Assembly: GCA_947495695.1 (NCBI GenBank)
Contig: CANLZP010000002.1
Span: 1-64,000 of the forward strand
Direction: 5' to 3'
Length of the DNA stretch: 64,000 nt
Source: an uncultured Erythrobacter sp.
GTDB lineage: Bacteria > Pseudomonadota > Alphaproteobacteria > Sphingomonadales > Sphingomonadaceae
A model generated the notes under the pieces. It was given only the letters and a program-made list of their open reading frames with translations, searched no databases and was not told the DNA's origin. The translations under genes and the position numbers were made by a program. Below, one piece after another: positions 26,829-36,042 of this stretch (its first letter is position 1; each line of letters opens with the position of its first letter).

Positions 26829-27764
26829 TTATCCCCGCGCGCTGGAGGGCGCTCCGTCCGGGCCAAGCACTTTCTGCATGGCTTTCAGAATGGCACCGCT
26901 CTGTTCAGAGCCGGACTGGGGAGCAATGAGGTTGGTCTTCTCGTTGATCTTGTCCCAATTGGCGGCAAAACCTTCGACCGTGCGGTCTTCTTCTCTTAGC
27001 CAAACTGCATCGTTCATCATTACCCACGCCGAGTGGTAACCACCCGCGCCCGCGCCAACGATGGCATTGGTTGGCGAATCTTCGCTAACAAGGAACAGCG
27101 CGGCCGGAACCACATTCACTGGATCGAACAGCTTGAACGCTTCTTCGGGGAACAGATCTTCGGTCATGCGTGTACCGGCGACTGGCGACAGAGAATTCAC
27201 GCGGATGTTGTATTTCGCGCCTTCAAGCTGGAGCGTCTTGGTCAGACCAGCCAGGCCCAGCTTTGCCGCGCCATAATTGGCTTGACCAAAGTTACCGAAC
27301 AAGCCGGTAGAGCTGGCGGTCATCAATACGCGGCCATAGGCCTGCTCGCGGAAGGTTTCCCAACACGCCTTGGTGGCCATGGCCGAACCGGTCAGGTGAA
27401 CCTTCACCACGAATTCAAAGTCAGCCGGTTCCATCTTGGCGAAAGTCTTATCGCGCAGAACGCCAGCGTTGTTGATCAGGACGTGTACACCGCCCCACTT
27501 TTCCTTAGCCTTGGCGACCATTTCTTGCATCTGGTCATATTCCGTCACCGAACCGCCATTGGCCATCGCAGTACCGCCAGCTGCTTCGATTTCTGCGACC
27601 ACTTGAGCAGCAGCGTCAGAAGAGCCGGTACCATCGCGCGATCCACCCAGATCGTTGACAACAACCTTTGCACCGCGACGTGCCAGTTCCAGGGCATATT
27701 CCTTGCCCAAACCGCCGCCGGCGCCCGTTACGATTGCTACCTTATCCTTGAAATCGATGCTCAT
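26829..27764 (-). CDS. SDR family oxidoreductase, MFE-2 3-hydroxyacyl-CoA dehydrogenase type
   Basis: The 311-residue NAD(P)-dependent short-chain dehydrogenase has a Rossmann motif TGAGGGLG (13-20), the NNAG segment (98-101), and catalytic Ser151/152, Tyr164 and Lys168 in the SS...NYGAAK pattern. The loop VVVNDLGGSRDGTGSS is characteristic of the peroxisomal multifunctional enzyme type 2 dehydrogenase domain, so the substrate is probably a 3-hydroxyacyl-CoA. The start ATG at 27764 gives MSIDFKDKVA with AGAGAAAG upstream. The frame extends 30 codons further, but without a credible start. Confidence 0.88.
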   Translation of the reverse strand: MSIDFKDKVAIVTGAGGGLGKEYALELARRGAKVVVNDLGGSRDGTGSSDAAAQVVAEIEAAGGTAMANGGSVTEYDQMQEMVAKAKEKWGGVHVLINNAGVLRDKTFAKMEPADFEFVVKVHLTGSAMATKACWETFREQAYGRVLMTASSTGLFGNFGQANYGAAKLGLAGLTKTLQLEGAKYNIRVNSLSPVAGTRMTEDLFPEEAFKLFDPVNVVPAALFLVSEDSPTNAIVGAGAGGYHSAWVMMNDAVWLREEDRTVEGFAANWDKINEKTNLIAPQSGSEQSGAILKAMQKVLGPDGAPSSARG

Positions 27765-27899
27765 CAGCTTTCTCTCCGCTTCATTGGGGTGGGCTTTACG
27801 TGCCCGTAAACGTAAATCTGGCCGCTGGGTGGCATTTTCTATGCTGCGTTGCAACCAGAAGTGCTGTTTCGCGCCATGCCGTAGCGGCAGTTATCCGCC

Positions 27900-28598
27900 T
27901 TAAAGTGCTTTCAAGGCCGAAATGAGTTCGTCCAGCGAATCAATCACTGCATCGCCGCCCATTTCGTGGGGTAGCATATCGCAATAGCCATAGGCGGCAA
28001 CCACCACAGGCACTCCAGCGGCGCGCGCGGCATTCACATCATAGGTGGAATCGCCGATAAACGCGAAGCGACACGGGTTGGCCGGGTTATCCGAGCAACG
28101 CTTGCGGGCCTCAATAACGGGATCAGGCGATGGTTTAGCGATATGTTTGCCGTCGCGGCCTTTGCCCAGGCTGTCGCCGCCTATGACCGCAACAAAACTA
28201 TCGACCAACCCGAGCTGAGACAAAATGTTCCGCGCGAAGCCCTCAAACTTATTGGTGACCACTGCCGCCTTGATCCCTTGAGCGTTTAATTGCGCCAACA
28301 CTTCAATCAGGCCGGGATAGGGTTGGGTCAGGTCAGCATTGTGTTCAGAATAATAGGTCAGCATTTTCTTGTACAAAGCGTGAAAGGCATCGGCCTCCAT
28401 CCCGCCTTGTTGATCAACCGCGCGTTGCAGCATGATCTTGGCGCCGCCGCCGATCAGATCCTTTGAACTGTCGATCGGCACAGAATCAAACCCGCCGAGC
28501 GTCAAGGCGTGGTTGACCGCCGCACCCAGATCGCGAAATGTGTCGAGCATTGTTCCATCGAGATCAAAGCCGATGGCATCAAAAGGAATGTCACTCAT
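27900..28598 (-). CDS. gph: phosphoglycolate phosphatase-like HAD hydrolase
   Basis: This 232-residue haloacid dehalogenase-type phosphatase removes phosphate from 2-phosphoglycolate formed during DNA repair or oxygenation. It has motif I FDLDGTMLDT (nucleophile Asp12, acid Asp14), motif II VVTNKFEG, motif III Lys in KPSPDPV, and motif IV FIGDSTYDVNAA. The start is the ATG at 28598; upstream codons in the same frame overlap glmU antisense and are not expected. It is divergent from glmU with 61 bases between starts. Confidence 0.9.
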   Translation of the reverse strand: MSDIPFDAIGFDLDGTMLDTFRDLGAAVNHALTLGGFDSVPIDSSKDLIGGGAKIMLQRAVDQQGGMEADAFHALYKKMLTYYSEHNADLTQPYPGLIEVLAQLNAQGIKAAVVTNKFEGFARNILSQLGLVDSFVAVIGGDSLGKGRDGKHIAKPSPDPVIEARKRCSDNPANPCRFAFIGDSTYDVNAARAAGVPVVVAAYGYCDMLPHEMGGDAVIDSLDELISALKAL

Positions 28599-28659
28599 AT
28601 GTGCTTTCCGTGGCGGATGGTTCTTCAAACCGCAAGCGTTTGGTGGCATGAGGTCATCC

Positions 28660-30012
28660 ATGAGTGATTTTGCTGCCATTATCCTTGCCGCTGGCAAGGG
28701 AACCCGCATGAAAAGCGACCAGCACAAAGTGTTGCACCCGATTGCGGGCAAACCGATGTTGATGCATCTGCTGGATAGTTTCGACGGTTTGTCGCCAACG
28801 CACATGATCGTGGTGGTTGGGGACAAGCGAGAGCAGCTGGATGCAGCGCTGGCGGATCGAGGTATTGTTACCGCTTTGCAAGAACCGCAGCATGGCACAG
28901 CGCATGCCGCCTTGCAGGCGCGCGATGCGTTGAGCGGCTTTTCGGGCAATATTCTAGTGTGCTTTGGCGACTGCCCGATGGTGCAGGCTGACACGGTGCG
29001 CAAATTGCTGGCCGCGCTGGAGGACGGCGCGAAAGTTGCTGTGTTGGGCTTCCGGCCGGAAGATCCGCTCTCCTATGGCCGGATCATTGCAGAGGCCGAT
29101 GGTACAGTGCGCAAAATGGTCGAATATAAGGATGCGAGCGAAGAAGAGCGCGCCTGCGACCTGTGCAATTCGGGACTGATCGTTGCCCATTCCGATGATA
29201 TGTGGCCGCTGCTTGATGCGGTGGACAACAACAATGCTCAGGGCGAATATTACCTGCCTGATGTTGCCACCGGTGCGATTGCGCGCGGGGACTTAGTCCG
29301 TGTGGTAGAAACCGATCCAGCCGAAGTGGCCGGGATCAATAGCCGCGCCGAATTGGCCGAGGCCGAGGCGCGTTGGCAAGATGATCGGCGGGCGACAGCG
29401 ATGGCCGATGGCGTCAGTCTGAAGGCACCGGAAACGGTCTATTTTAGCTGGGACACCCAATTGGGTCGCGACGTGACGATTGAACCCAATGTGGTGTTTG
29501 GGCCGGGAGTAAGCGTGGCCGACGGGGTGCATATCAAGGCGTTCAGCCATTTGGAGGGCGCGACCTTGGCCAAGGGTGCGCAGGCCGGGCCCTTTGCGCG
29601 CTTGCGGCCCGGCGCGGTTTTGGAAGAGGGTGCTTTTGTCGGTAATTTTGTCGAGATGAAGAAGGCAGTGCTTGGACCCGGTGCCAAGGCCAGTCATCTG
29701 ACCTATCTGGGTGACACAACTGTGGGCGAGGGCGCCAATATTGGCGCGGGCACCATCACCTGCAATTATGATGGCTATTTCAAATATCAGACCACCATCG
29801 GTGCGCGCGCCTTTATCGGATCGAACAGCGCGCTGATCGCACCGGTAAATATTGGTGCTGACGCCATTGTGGCCGCGGGAAGCACAGTCAGCCGGGACGT
29901 CGATGATGGCGAGCTGCGGATGGTTCGCGCCGAACAGCTGGTGAAGCCAGGCTGGGCCGATCGTTTTCACGATGCGATGCGGAAAAAGAAAAAGGCTGCA
30001 AAGAGCAAATAG
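28660..30012 (+). CDS. glmU: bifunctional GlcN-1-P acetyltransferase / GlcNAc-1-P uridyltransferase
   Basis: GlmU makes UDP-GlcNAc for peptidoglycan and LPS. The 450-residue protein has the uridyltransferase signature LAAGKGTRMKSDQHKVLHP at the start, GDCPMV and the EYYLPDV segment. The C-terminal left-handed beta-helix (from about 250) carries the acetyltransferase site with TYLGDTTVGEGANIGAGTI and CNYDG. The ATG at 28660 has GAGG seven bases upstream. A Lys-rich tail (KKKKAAKSK) ends the protein. Confidence 0.97.
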   Translation: MSDFAAIILAAGKGTRMKSDQHKVLHPIAGKPMLMHLLDSFDGLSPTHMIVVVGDKREQLDAALADRGIVTALQEPQHGTAHAALQARDALSGFSGNILVCFGDCPMVQADTVRKLLAALEDGAKVAVLGFRPEDPLSYGRIIAEADGTVRKMVEYKDASEEERACDLCNSGLIVAHSDDMWPLLDAVDNNNAQGEYYLPDVATGAIARGDLVRVVETDPAEVAGINSRAELAEAEARWQDDRRATAMADGVSLKAPETVYFSWDTQLGRDVTIEPNVVFGPGVSVADGVHIKAFSHLEGATLAKGAQAGPFARLRPGAVLEEGAFVGNFVEMKKAVLGPGAKASHLTYLGDTTVGEGANIGAGTITCNYDGYFKYQTTIGARAFIGSNSALIAPVNIGADAIVAAGSTVSRDVDDGELRMVRAEQLVKPGWADRFHDAMRKKKKAAKSK

Positions 30013-30064
30013 ACGCGCTTGGGCCTGATCTTAGGCTGCGTCCGGGAACCAATTCGGTCCGTAA

Positions 30065-30083
30065 CTGCTTAGACTGTAAGCAG
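30065..30083. promoter_or_regulatory. perfect 7-bp inverted repeat ahead of the SOUL gene
   Basis: CTGCTTA-GACTG-TAAGCAG, a symmetric 19-bp site, ends 13 bases before the ATG of the SOUL gene and just before its GGAG. It could be an operator or an RNA hairpin that affects translation. Confidence 0.45.
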
Positions 30084-30096
30084 AACGGAGCATAGA

Positions 30097-30741
30097 ATGA
30101 AGGTCAAGACATTGATTGCGGCTGGTGTTGGCTTAGCCGTTATGGGCAGCGCGGCTGCCTATGCTCAGTACAGCAATATCGAGCAACCCGGCTATGAGGC
30201 AGTCACCAGCGACGGCCCTTATGAATTGCGTGAATATGCACCCATGCTGGTCGCTGAAGTAACCCATACAGGTGAACGCAGCCGTGCTTTGAGCGCAGGC
30301 TTTCGTCGGTTGGCTGCCTATATTTTTGCGCAAGACCGGCCCGGCGCCAATAGCGAGAAGATCGCGATGACATCGCCGGTCATGCAAGATCAGACAGCCA
30401 AGATTGCGATGACTTCTCCGGTTATCCAGGACGAAGCACAAGACGCCGGAACCTGGCGCACGCGGTTCATCATGCCCTCGCAATATACGGTGGAATCGCT
30501 TCCCAAGGCCCCGCAAGACATTGCGATCAGCCAGGTGCCTGCCCGTCATATGGCCGCAGTGCGGTTCAGAGGATACGGACGCGATGCTGATCTGGTCCAG
30601 GCCGAAGCCAAGCTGCGCGAATGGATTGACCAGCAAGAACTGGAACCATCAGGTCCGGCAGAATTCGCATTCTATGACGCGCCGATGGTGCCTGGACCCT
30701 TGCGGCGCAATGAAGTGCTGATCCCGATTGCGATGGACTGA
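30097..30741 (+). CDS. SOUL/HBP family heme-binding protein, exported
   Basis: The 214-residue protein has a signal peptide ending near AAAYA (residue 23) and a SOUL domain: YELREYAPMLVAEV, two IAMTSPV blocks, FIMPSQYTVESLPKAP, and a C-terminal VLIPIAMD. The family binds heme or porphyrins in eukaryotes; the role of bacterial members is little known. The export signal suggests action in the periplasm. The ATG has GGAG upstream, and a 19-bp palindrome precedes it. Confidence 0.88.
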   Translation: MKVKTLIAAGVGLAVMGSAAAYAQYSNIEQPGYEAVTSDGPYELREYAPMLVAEVTHTGERSRALSAGFRRLAAYIFAQDRPGANSEKIAMTSPVMQDQTAKIAMTSPVIQDEAQDAGTWRTRFIMPSQYTVESLPKAPQDIAISQVPARHMAAVRFRGYGRDADLVQAEAKLREWIDQQELEPSGPAEFAFYDAPMVPGPLRRNEVLIPIAMD

Positions 30742-30762
30742 GCTGTGATCGATTAGTTCGGC

Positions 30763-30804
30763 GCAAAAACAAGGCCCGACGCAAATTTTGATTGCATCGG
30801 GCCT
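30763..30804 (-). terminator. intrinsic terminator after prolyl oligopeptidase gene
   Basis: A 13-base stem with one mismatch (AGGCCCGATGCAA type) reads on the minus strand into TTGTTTTTG. It lies 24 bases after the stop of the minus-strand gene; the converging SOUL gene may also use the stem. Confidence 0.85.
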
Positions 30805-30827
30805 GGTCTGGTCGCGATAGGGCTCGC

Positions 30828-32984
30828 TTAGTCGTTAACCGGGCCCATCAATTGCTGCATCAGATAGACAAATTGCAGCGCCTGAAGTTTGGCGCGCTGT
30901 TCATTGTCGACCCCGCCGGAATGGCCACCGGTCATGTCTTCATAATAGAAATAGCGCTGGCCCAATTCCTTCAGCCTGGCTGCACCTTTGCGGGCGTGGG
31001 CAGGGTGTGTCCGGTCATCGGCGGTCGATGCCCATAGGAATGGCGCGGGGTAGTCCACACCTTCAACAATCTTCTGATAGGGTGAATAACCTTCGATCCA
31101 GGCGCGTTGCTCGGGAATACGCGGATCGCCATATTCGCCGATCCATGACGCACCGCGTCCGATCAGATGATAACGCAACATGTCGAACAGCGGGATTTGC
31201 ACAATCGCTGCGCCGAACAGATCCGGGCGCTGGGTAAAGGCCGTGCCGACCAGCAATCCGCCTTGTGAGCCGCCTTGTATGCCGAGGTGTTTGGGGCTGG
31301 TGAAGCCGCGCTCCATCAGATCTTCGCCCACTGCGATGAAATCATCCCAGGTCCGTTGCTTGTTTTCGCGGATGGCCGTCTGGTGCCAATTGGGGCCAAA
31401 TTCGCCGCCACCGCGCAGATTGGCGAGCACGTAAGCGCCGCCATTTTCCAACCACAACTTGCCTGTCGTACCCAGATAATCGGGCAGTCGCGGAATCTGA
31501 AAACCACCATAGCCGGTCATCAAGGTGGCGGTGCTGCCATCCAGCTTCATACCTGCGGGCTTGACGATGAAATAAGGGATTTTGGTCCCGTCGGCGCTGG
31601 TTGCCTCAAACTGCTCGACCTCCAAGCCAGTCTTGTCGAAATAGCTCGGCGAGGTTTTGAGAACTTCGGGATCGTCCGAGCCATCCGAATAATACAGCGT
31701 CGTAGGATTGAGGAAATCGGCTGCGCTGAACATGATCTGACCGGTTTCGTTGGACGCTGCCGTGATGCCAAGGGTCGCACTGCCTGGAAGATTGACTGGC
31801 TCGCTCACCCACTCGCCGCCGCCGTCATCATTGGCCCCATAATTGAACTGCAGGATTTGGCCAGCAACATTGTCCAGCAGGCTGACAAACAAAGCATTTG
31901 ATGTGATGGCGCCGCCCTGCCGTGTTTGGCGTTCGGCCGGTGCCCAGACCAATGTCTTGGCCGCGCCGTTGGGGTCAACTTTCCATTCGTCCAGCTTAAC
32001 CGCGATCAGGCTGTCAGCGGGGTAGGTCTGTCCATCCACCGCCCAATCGACATCGGTTGAATAAAGCAGATGGCCGTCAACAATGCCAAATATCGAGGCC
32101 ATGAGAGGGATATCGAGCCGCAGCCACTCGTCCTCATGCTCGACATAATACTCGCGTTCGTGAAAGCTGACGCCGCGATACGCGGTGCGCGCGTGAATGG
32201 TGCCGCTGGCGTCGCGCAACAGGCTAGCACCCGAGGAAACATCGGTGCGATCGCCCCGGAAAATCTCCACCGCATCATCGATGCTGGTGCCGCGTTTCCA
32301 CACCCGGCTGGTGAAGGGATATTCGCTCTCGGTCATCAGCTCTTCGCTGAAACTGCGCGTGACCAGCAAGGTGTCTTCATCGATCCACGAAATTCCGCCC
32401 TGTCCTTCGACCAGCTCGAACCCGCCTTCGACAAAACTTTGGGTATGAAAATCATACTCGCGCATGATGGTCGCATCTTTGCCGCCATCCGACAGAGCGA
32501 TCATGCAGCGCCGCAAGTCTGGCGGCATGCAGGTGGAGCCTTTGTAGACCCATTCTTTACCGTCCGCCTTGGCTAAGGCGTCCACATCCAGCAGCACTTC
32601 CCATTCCGGATTGTCGGTCTGATAGCTTTCCAGCGTGGTACGGCGAACCAATCCCTTGGGATTGTCCTTGTCCTGCCAGAAGTTATACAGTCCATCGGGG
32701 CGAAAGCTCACAAAGGGAATGCGATCATTGCTGTCATAAATCGCCAGCGCTTCGCTTTTCAATTGCTCAAAGCGGGGATCGGCTTCCAATGCGCCAATTG
32801 TCCGGATATTCTCCGCCTTCACCCATGCCAGCGCCTCGTCACTGCGAGCCTCTTCCAGCCAAATATGTGGATCTTGATCGGGCCCTGGAATGCCATCGGT
32901 GCCATCGGCCTGTGCGGGCGAAGCGGTCATTGCGAGCGCTCCTGCCAAGGCGGTTGAAAGTGCGACTCTGGATACAAAACGCAA
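30828..32984 (-). CDS. prolyl oligopeptidase family serine peptidase (S9A), exported
   Basis: The 718-residue protein has a signal peptide ending near ASPAQA (about 27), a seven-bladed propeller (about 90-430) and a C-terminal alpha/beta hydrolase domain. The catalytic triad is Ser573 in GGSQGG, Asp656 or 657 in TADDRTHP and His688 in GGHSGG. It probably cleaves short proline-containing peptides in the periplasm. The start is TTG with a strong GGAGAGG upstream. It forms a single-gene unit with its own terminator. Confidence 0.92.
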   Translation of the reverse strand: MRFVSRVALSTALAGALAMTASPAQADGTDGIPGPDQDPHIWLEEARSDEALAWVKAENIRTIGALEADPRFEQLKSEALAIYDSNDRIPFVSFRPDGLYNFWQDKDNPKGLVRRTTLESYQTDNPEWEVLLDVDALAKADGKEWVYKGSTCMPPDLRRCMIALSDGGKDATIMREYDFHTQSFVEGGFELVEGQGGISWIDEDTLLVTRSFSEELMTESEYPFTSRVWKRGTSIDDAVEIFRGDRTDVSSGASLLRDASGTIHARTAYRGVSFHEREYYVEHEDEWLRLDIPLMASIFGIVDGHLLYSTDVDWAVDGQTYPADSLIAVKLDEWKVDPNGAAKTLVWAPAERQTRQGGAITSNALFVSLLDNVAGQILQFNYGANDDGGGEWVSEPVNLPGSATLGITAASNETGQIMFSAADFLNPTTLYYSDGSDDPEVLKTSPSYFDKTGLEVEQFEATSADGTKIPYFIVKPAGMKLDGSTATLMTGYGGFQIPRLPDYLGTTGKLWLENGGAYVLANLRGGGEFGPNWHQTAIRENKQRTWDDFIAVGEDLMERGFTSPKHLGIQGGSQGGLLVGTAFTQRPDLFGAAIVQIPLFDMLRYHLIGRGASWIGEYGDPRIPEQRAWIEGYSPYQKIVEGVDYPAPFLWASTADDRTHPAHARKGAARLKELGQRYFYYEDMTGGHSGGVDNEQRAKLQALQFVYLMQQLMGPVND

Positions 32985-33092
32985 TTGTCCTCTCCGTTTG
33001 GGATGTCTGATTGATCCGTTGGCGGGAATATAGTCACGATTGAAATTATCGCCAGATGTGACAGTGAATTGACGTGTGTAGACCGGCCGAAT

Positions 33093-34544
33093 TCAGCGGC
33101 GTGCCCAGGCCTTAACTTCTCGGTCATTGATAGTCTCTGTGTGTAAGGTGCGATAATGCTCGACCAATGCATCAGAGACCAGTGCCGCGACGTGTTCATT
33201 GGGTTGGCTGGCTGTTCGGTTCGCGGTTACGATCACTGCCGGCCGGGTCCGCAGAATGCGCGCAGCCTCTTCGGCCGGATTGACCGGCAGCGCCTCAGCT
33301 TCCAGCGCATTGTTGAGATGGTCGGGATAGATCACGCGGCTGGGCAAGCATGACCGGGTTGCGGAATAAAGAGCAGTGGGACCATCATGCACCCACAGAC
33401 ACGCGGCATCCTGATCCACAAGCGGTGCAATCGCATCGGACAGACGCTGAACCGCAGCGATCCGATCCTGCGTTTCTTGATAACGAGTATCTGGCCGGAA
33501 AAAGCCTATCGCAATCAGCACCAAAGCTATGGCGGAATACCATTTGCCGGGGCCACGCGCATCCAGCAACGGGACAGCGACAAGGCAGGCCGCGGGTACC
33601 AGCGCGGCGTAATAGTAGTAATAGGTCGAGCCCGGCAGCAAGACTGTCACCAGACAGGATAGCGCCCACAATAGCACCAATCGGTAGGTTTGGGTATCGT
33701 CCGGCCCGATGATCCGGACGGCGGCATAATATCCGCCCAGCATCAATGCGATGCAGGCGCTGCCATAGGCCACAACATGGGGAGCAAACCGGCCGTGCGG
33801 CGCGGCTTCCCTGAGGAAGAAACTGTCTAGATTGGCGAAGATCCACGCATCGCCACCTCCCAACAAGACATAGGCCAGATAAACCAGTGCGGTCGGGACG
33901 ATGCCCAGAGCCGCAAAGCAGACCGATTGGGCAATCAATGCCCAAACCGACATGCCGCTGCGCCAATGGTGGAACAAAGCATACAGGCCTAGCGCGAGGC
34001 ATTGCGGCAACACCGTGTATTTGACCTGCAATGCAAACCCACCCAGCAACATGGCCATCAATGTGCGCTGTTCAAATGAGCTGTCTCGTGGATCGCGCAG
34101 CATCCACACCATGCCCAATATCAAGGGCAATAAAAACACCTCGGACTGGCCGGAACCAGCGCCATAGACTGACAACAGCACCAACATCAGCAAAGTGACG
34201 CTGAATGCTGTCAACTTGCCCGTCATCCGGTTGGCAATGGCATAGGTCAGCACAGCTGTTACGAATGCACATACACCCGCCAACGCTTGATAGGCCTCTG
34301 GTCCACTCCAACCGGTCGCATGGGCGAAGGCAAAGATGGCGAAAAGGCCAAATGGCTTGCGATCCCACAGATCGACATAGGGCCATTGCCCTTGCAACAT
34401 TTGCTGGCCGATCAGAGAGTAAAGCTGCTCGTCAAAGTCGCTGGCGGGATCACCCCAGCCGATGGCTCGGATCGCCACAGTGGCCATCGCAAGGAAAAAT
34501 ATGGCGATCGCGTTGGCATTGTTGGTGATCAAACCTCTCATCAT
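33093..34544 (-). CDS. GT39-like membrane glycosyltransferase
   Basis: The 483-residue protein has about eleven predicted transmembrane helices. The first periplasmic loop carries DFDEQLYS (36-43) with acidic residues, then YVDLWDRKPFG, the pattern of ArnT/PMT-type GT-C glycosyltransferases that use polyprenyl-linked donors. A soluble C-terminal part of about 110 residues follows. Donor and acceptor are unknown. It ends 20 bases from the GST gene upstream on the same strand, so the two may be co-transcribed. Confidence 0.75.
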   Translation of the reverse strand: MMRGLITNNANAIAIFFLAMATVAIRAIGWGDPASDFDEQLYSLIGQQMLQGQWPYVDLWDRKPFGLFAIFAFAHATGWSGPEAYQALAGVCAFVTAVLTYAIANRMTGKLTAFSVTLLMLVLLSVYGAGSGQSEVFLLPLILGMVWMLRDPRDSSFEQRTLMAMLLGGFALQVKYTVLPQCLALGLYALFHHWRSGMSVWALIAQSVCFAALGIVPTALVYLAYVLLGGGDAWIFANLDSFFLREAAPHGRFAPHVVAYGSACIALMLGGYYAAVRIIGPDDTQTYRLVLLWALSCLVTVLLPGSTYYYYYAALVPAACLVAVPLLDARGPGKWYSAIALVLIAIGFFRPDTRYQETQDRIAAVQRLSDAIAPLVDQDAACLWVHDGPTALYSATRSCLPSRVIYPDHLNNALEAEALPVNPAEEAARILRTRPAVIVTANRTASQPNEHVAALVSDALVEHYRTLHTETINDREVKAWARR

Positions 34545-34563
34545 GGTTGGCCCCGGTTCACCA

Positions 34564-35277
34564 TCATCCTTGCTCTGGGTATACTTCGGTTTTGAAGCGG
34601 GTAAGCCAATCGACGAGGGTGGGATGAGCGTTGATCATTGCCTTCATCGGGCTGGAAAACTCCACAAAGGCAATGTTGGCCAAGAGCGAATAAACAACGG
34701 CATCGGTAGAGCTGATGCGATCGCCCATAAACCAGTCTTTGTCGCCCAATATCCCTGCCAACGCGTCGATATCCTTGCGCCCGATTGCCTCTATTTCCGC
34801 AGCGGTGTGTAATCCCATGCCGTGGCCTGACAGCTGCTTTTTGACGCCTTTTCGCGCAATCGGGGTAAGGGCCATGCGTAAGGGAGTGGGGATATTCCCT
34901 AACACTGTGCCTTTCAAAATGGGCCAATTCTCATCGCGCACCCAGCGATCATACACCATGACCCAATAGAGATTTTCTTCGATCAAGCGTTGGATGGCAA
35001 TTGCCTGACCGCGTTGCTCATCGCTTAGATGCGCATCCAGATCGACATCGAACTCCTGCTTCAGAAAGTCGATAATCAGTGTGGAATCGCCCAACTTTTG
35101 CCCGCGATATTCAATCCATGGAGCCTTCTTCTTCGGGCCGGGAAAGGGCGTAGCAGCTGTAATGGATTGGTGTTCAATACCCGCCATCCGCAGAAAACTA
35201 TCGAGCTTCAGGCAAAAGGGGCTGACCGACATCAATCCCCATGCGCCTGGCAAGTGATACGCCTTCAAATCGCTCAT
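34564..35277 (-). CDS. metaxin/FAX-like glutathione S-transferase family protein
   Basis: The 237-residue protein (five more if TTG at 35292 is used) has a thioredoxin-like N-terminal domain with SPFCLKLDSFLRMAGIEH and an all-helical C-terminal domain containing RISSTDAVVYSLLANI. The SPFC opening and the KKAPWIEYRGQKLGDSTLIIDFL segment are typical of the metaxin/failed-axon-connections branch rather than classical GSTs. The substrate is unknown. Confidence 0.82.
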   Translation of the reverse strand: MSDLKAYHLPGAWGLMSVSPFCLKLDSFLRMAGIEHQSITAATPFPGPKKKAPWIEYRGQKLGDSTLIIDFLKQEFDVDLDAHLSDEQRGQAIAIQRLIEENLYWVMVYDRWVRDENWPILKGTVLGNIPTPLRMALTPIARKGVKKQLSGHGMGLHTAAEIEAIGRKDIDALAGILGDKDWFMGDRISSTDAVVYSLLANIAFVEFSSPMKAMINAHPTLVDWLTRFKTEVYPEQG

Positions 35278-35360
35278 TATGACCTCCACCAATCAGCTGC
35301 GCTATTGATGGGGGTGTGCGCCTACGCCCAAAAAACTGCAAGTTTGCGCGAGGACGCTGC

Positions 35361-35981
35361 TTAGCTGGCCACACCTGGAAAGGAACCAAAATAGTCGCGA
35401 TACGGTTGTGGTAATTCGATGGCGTACAATGTCCCGGAATACGCCGCCACGATCGCCAATCCCGCCACAGGGCCCAGAATCAACGCCAGACCATGCCATT
35501 GTCTCGTACCTCTGAAATGCAGCGCTGCCAGCACATGGCTAAACAGCGCCGTCACCGCGAGGAAATAATAGGGAGCGAATCCGTATTTGAGAGGTGCGAG
35601 CACCAATGTCCCGGCTGCCCAGTAGAAATTGGTATCTAGGCCAATGAGCATCCGTGTGGAGAGAGCGGCGGTCGTGTGCAGCACTATGAACAGAGCCAGA
35701 TAACAACCGCTGGCAAACTGAACTTTGTGCCACCAGTCCTTGCGCTTCCTTGCGTGGATGCCTCGCAGCAATCGCAAACCGAGTAGAACCTGAGCCAACA
35801 GTGCGAGGACCAATGCCGCCTCAACAATCGGCCATTGATAGAGCGCTCTGCCCCAATTCATGGCCGCAGCCTGTTCCTCAACGCCAGAAATGGCAGAAAA
35901 ATGAGCGGCGAAATGGATCAACAGAAAAATGCCGATGAAGAGCGCAATATTGCGATGCGCTTGTTTTGCCGTCCTGCTCAT
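35361..35981 (-). CDS. predicted cytochrome b-like membrane protein, Rrf2-linked
   Basis: The 206-residue protein has about five transmembrane helices. Histidines lie within or at the ends of helices: His23 and His27 in helix 1, His102 in helix 3, His149 and His155 in helix 4. This pattern suggests heme b binding, as in succinate dehydrogenase membrane anchors or ferric reductase-like proteins, but no family is certain. It has a strong AAGGAGAT before the ATG. It is divergent from an Rrf2 regulator, with a 61-base intergenic region holding two palindromes. Confidence 0.65.
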   Translation of the reverse strand: MSRTAKQAHRNIALFIGIFLLIHFAAHFSAISGVEEQAAAMNWGRALYQWPIVEAALVLALLAQVLLGLRLLRGIHARKRKDWWHKVQFASGCYLALFIVLHTTAALSTRMLIGLDTNFYWAAGTLVLAPLKYGFAPYYFLAVTALFSHVLAALHFRGTRQWHGLALILGPVAGLAIVAAYSGTLYAIELPQPYRDYFGSFPGVAS

Positions 35982-35996
35982 GCCATCTCCTTAAGT

Positions 35997-36026
35997 GGAT
36001 ATTCTATATCCGGATAAAATATATCC
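35997..36026. promoter_or_regulatory. two abutting 15-bp palindromes, likely Rrf2 operator
   Basis: GGATATTCTATATCC (35997-36011) is followed directly by GGATAAAATATATCC (36012-36026). Both have the form GGATA-N5-TATCC. They lie midway between the two divergent start codons and are AT-rich, so they probably overlap both promoters. CTCCTTAA at left and TTAAGGAG at right, which are the ribosome binding sites of the two genes, extend the symmetry to about 50 bases. Confidence 0.7.
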
Positions 36027-36042
36027 AATTAAGGAGTCAAGT

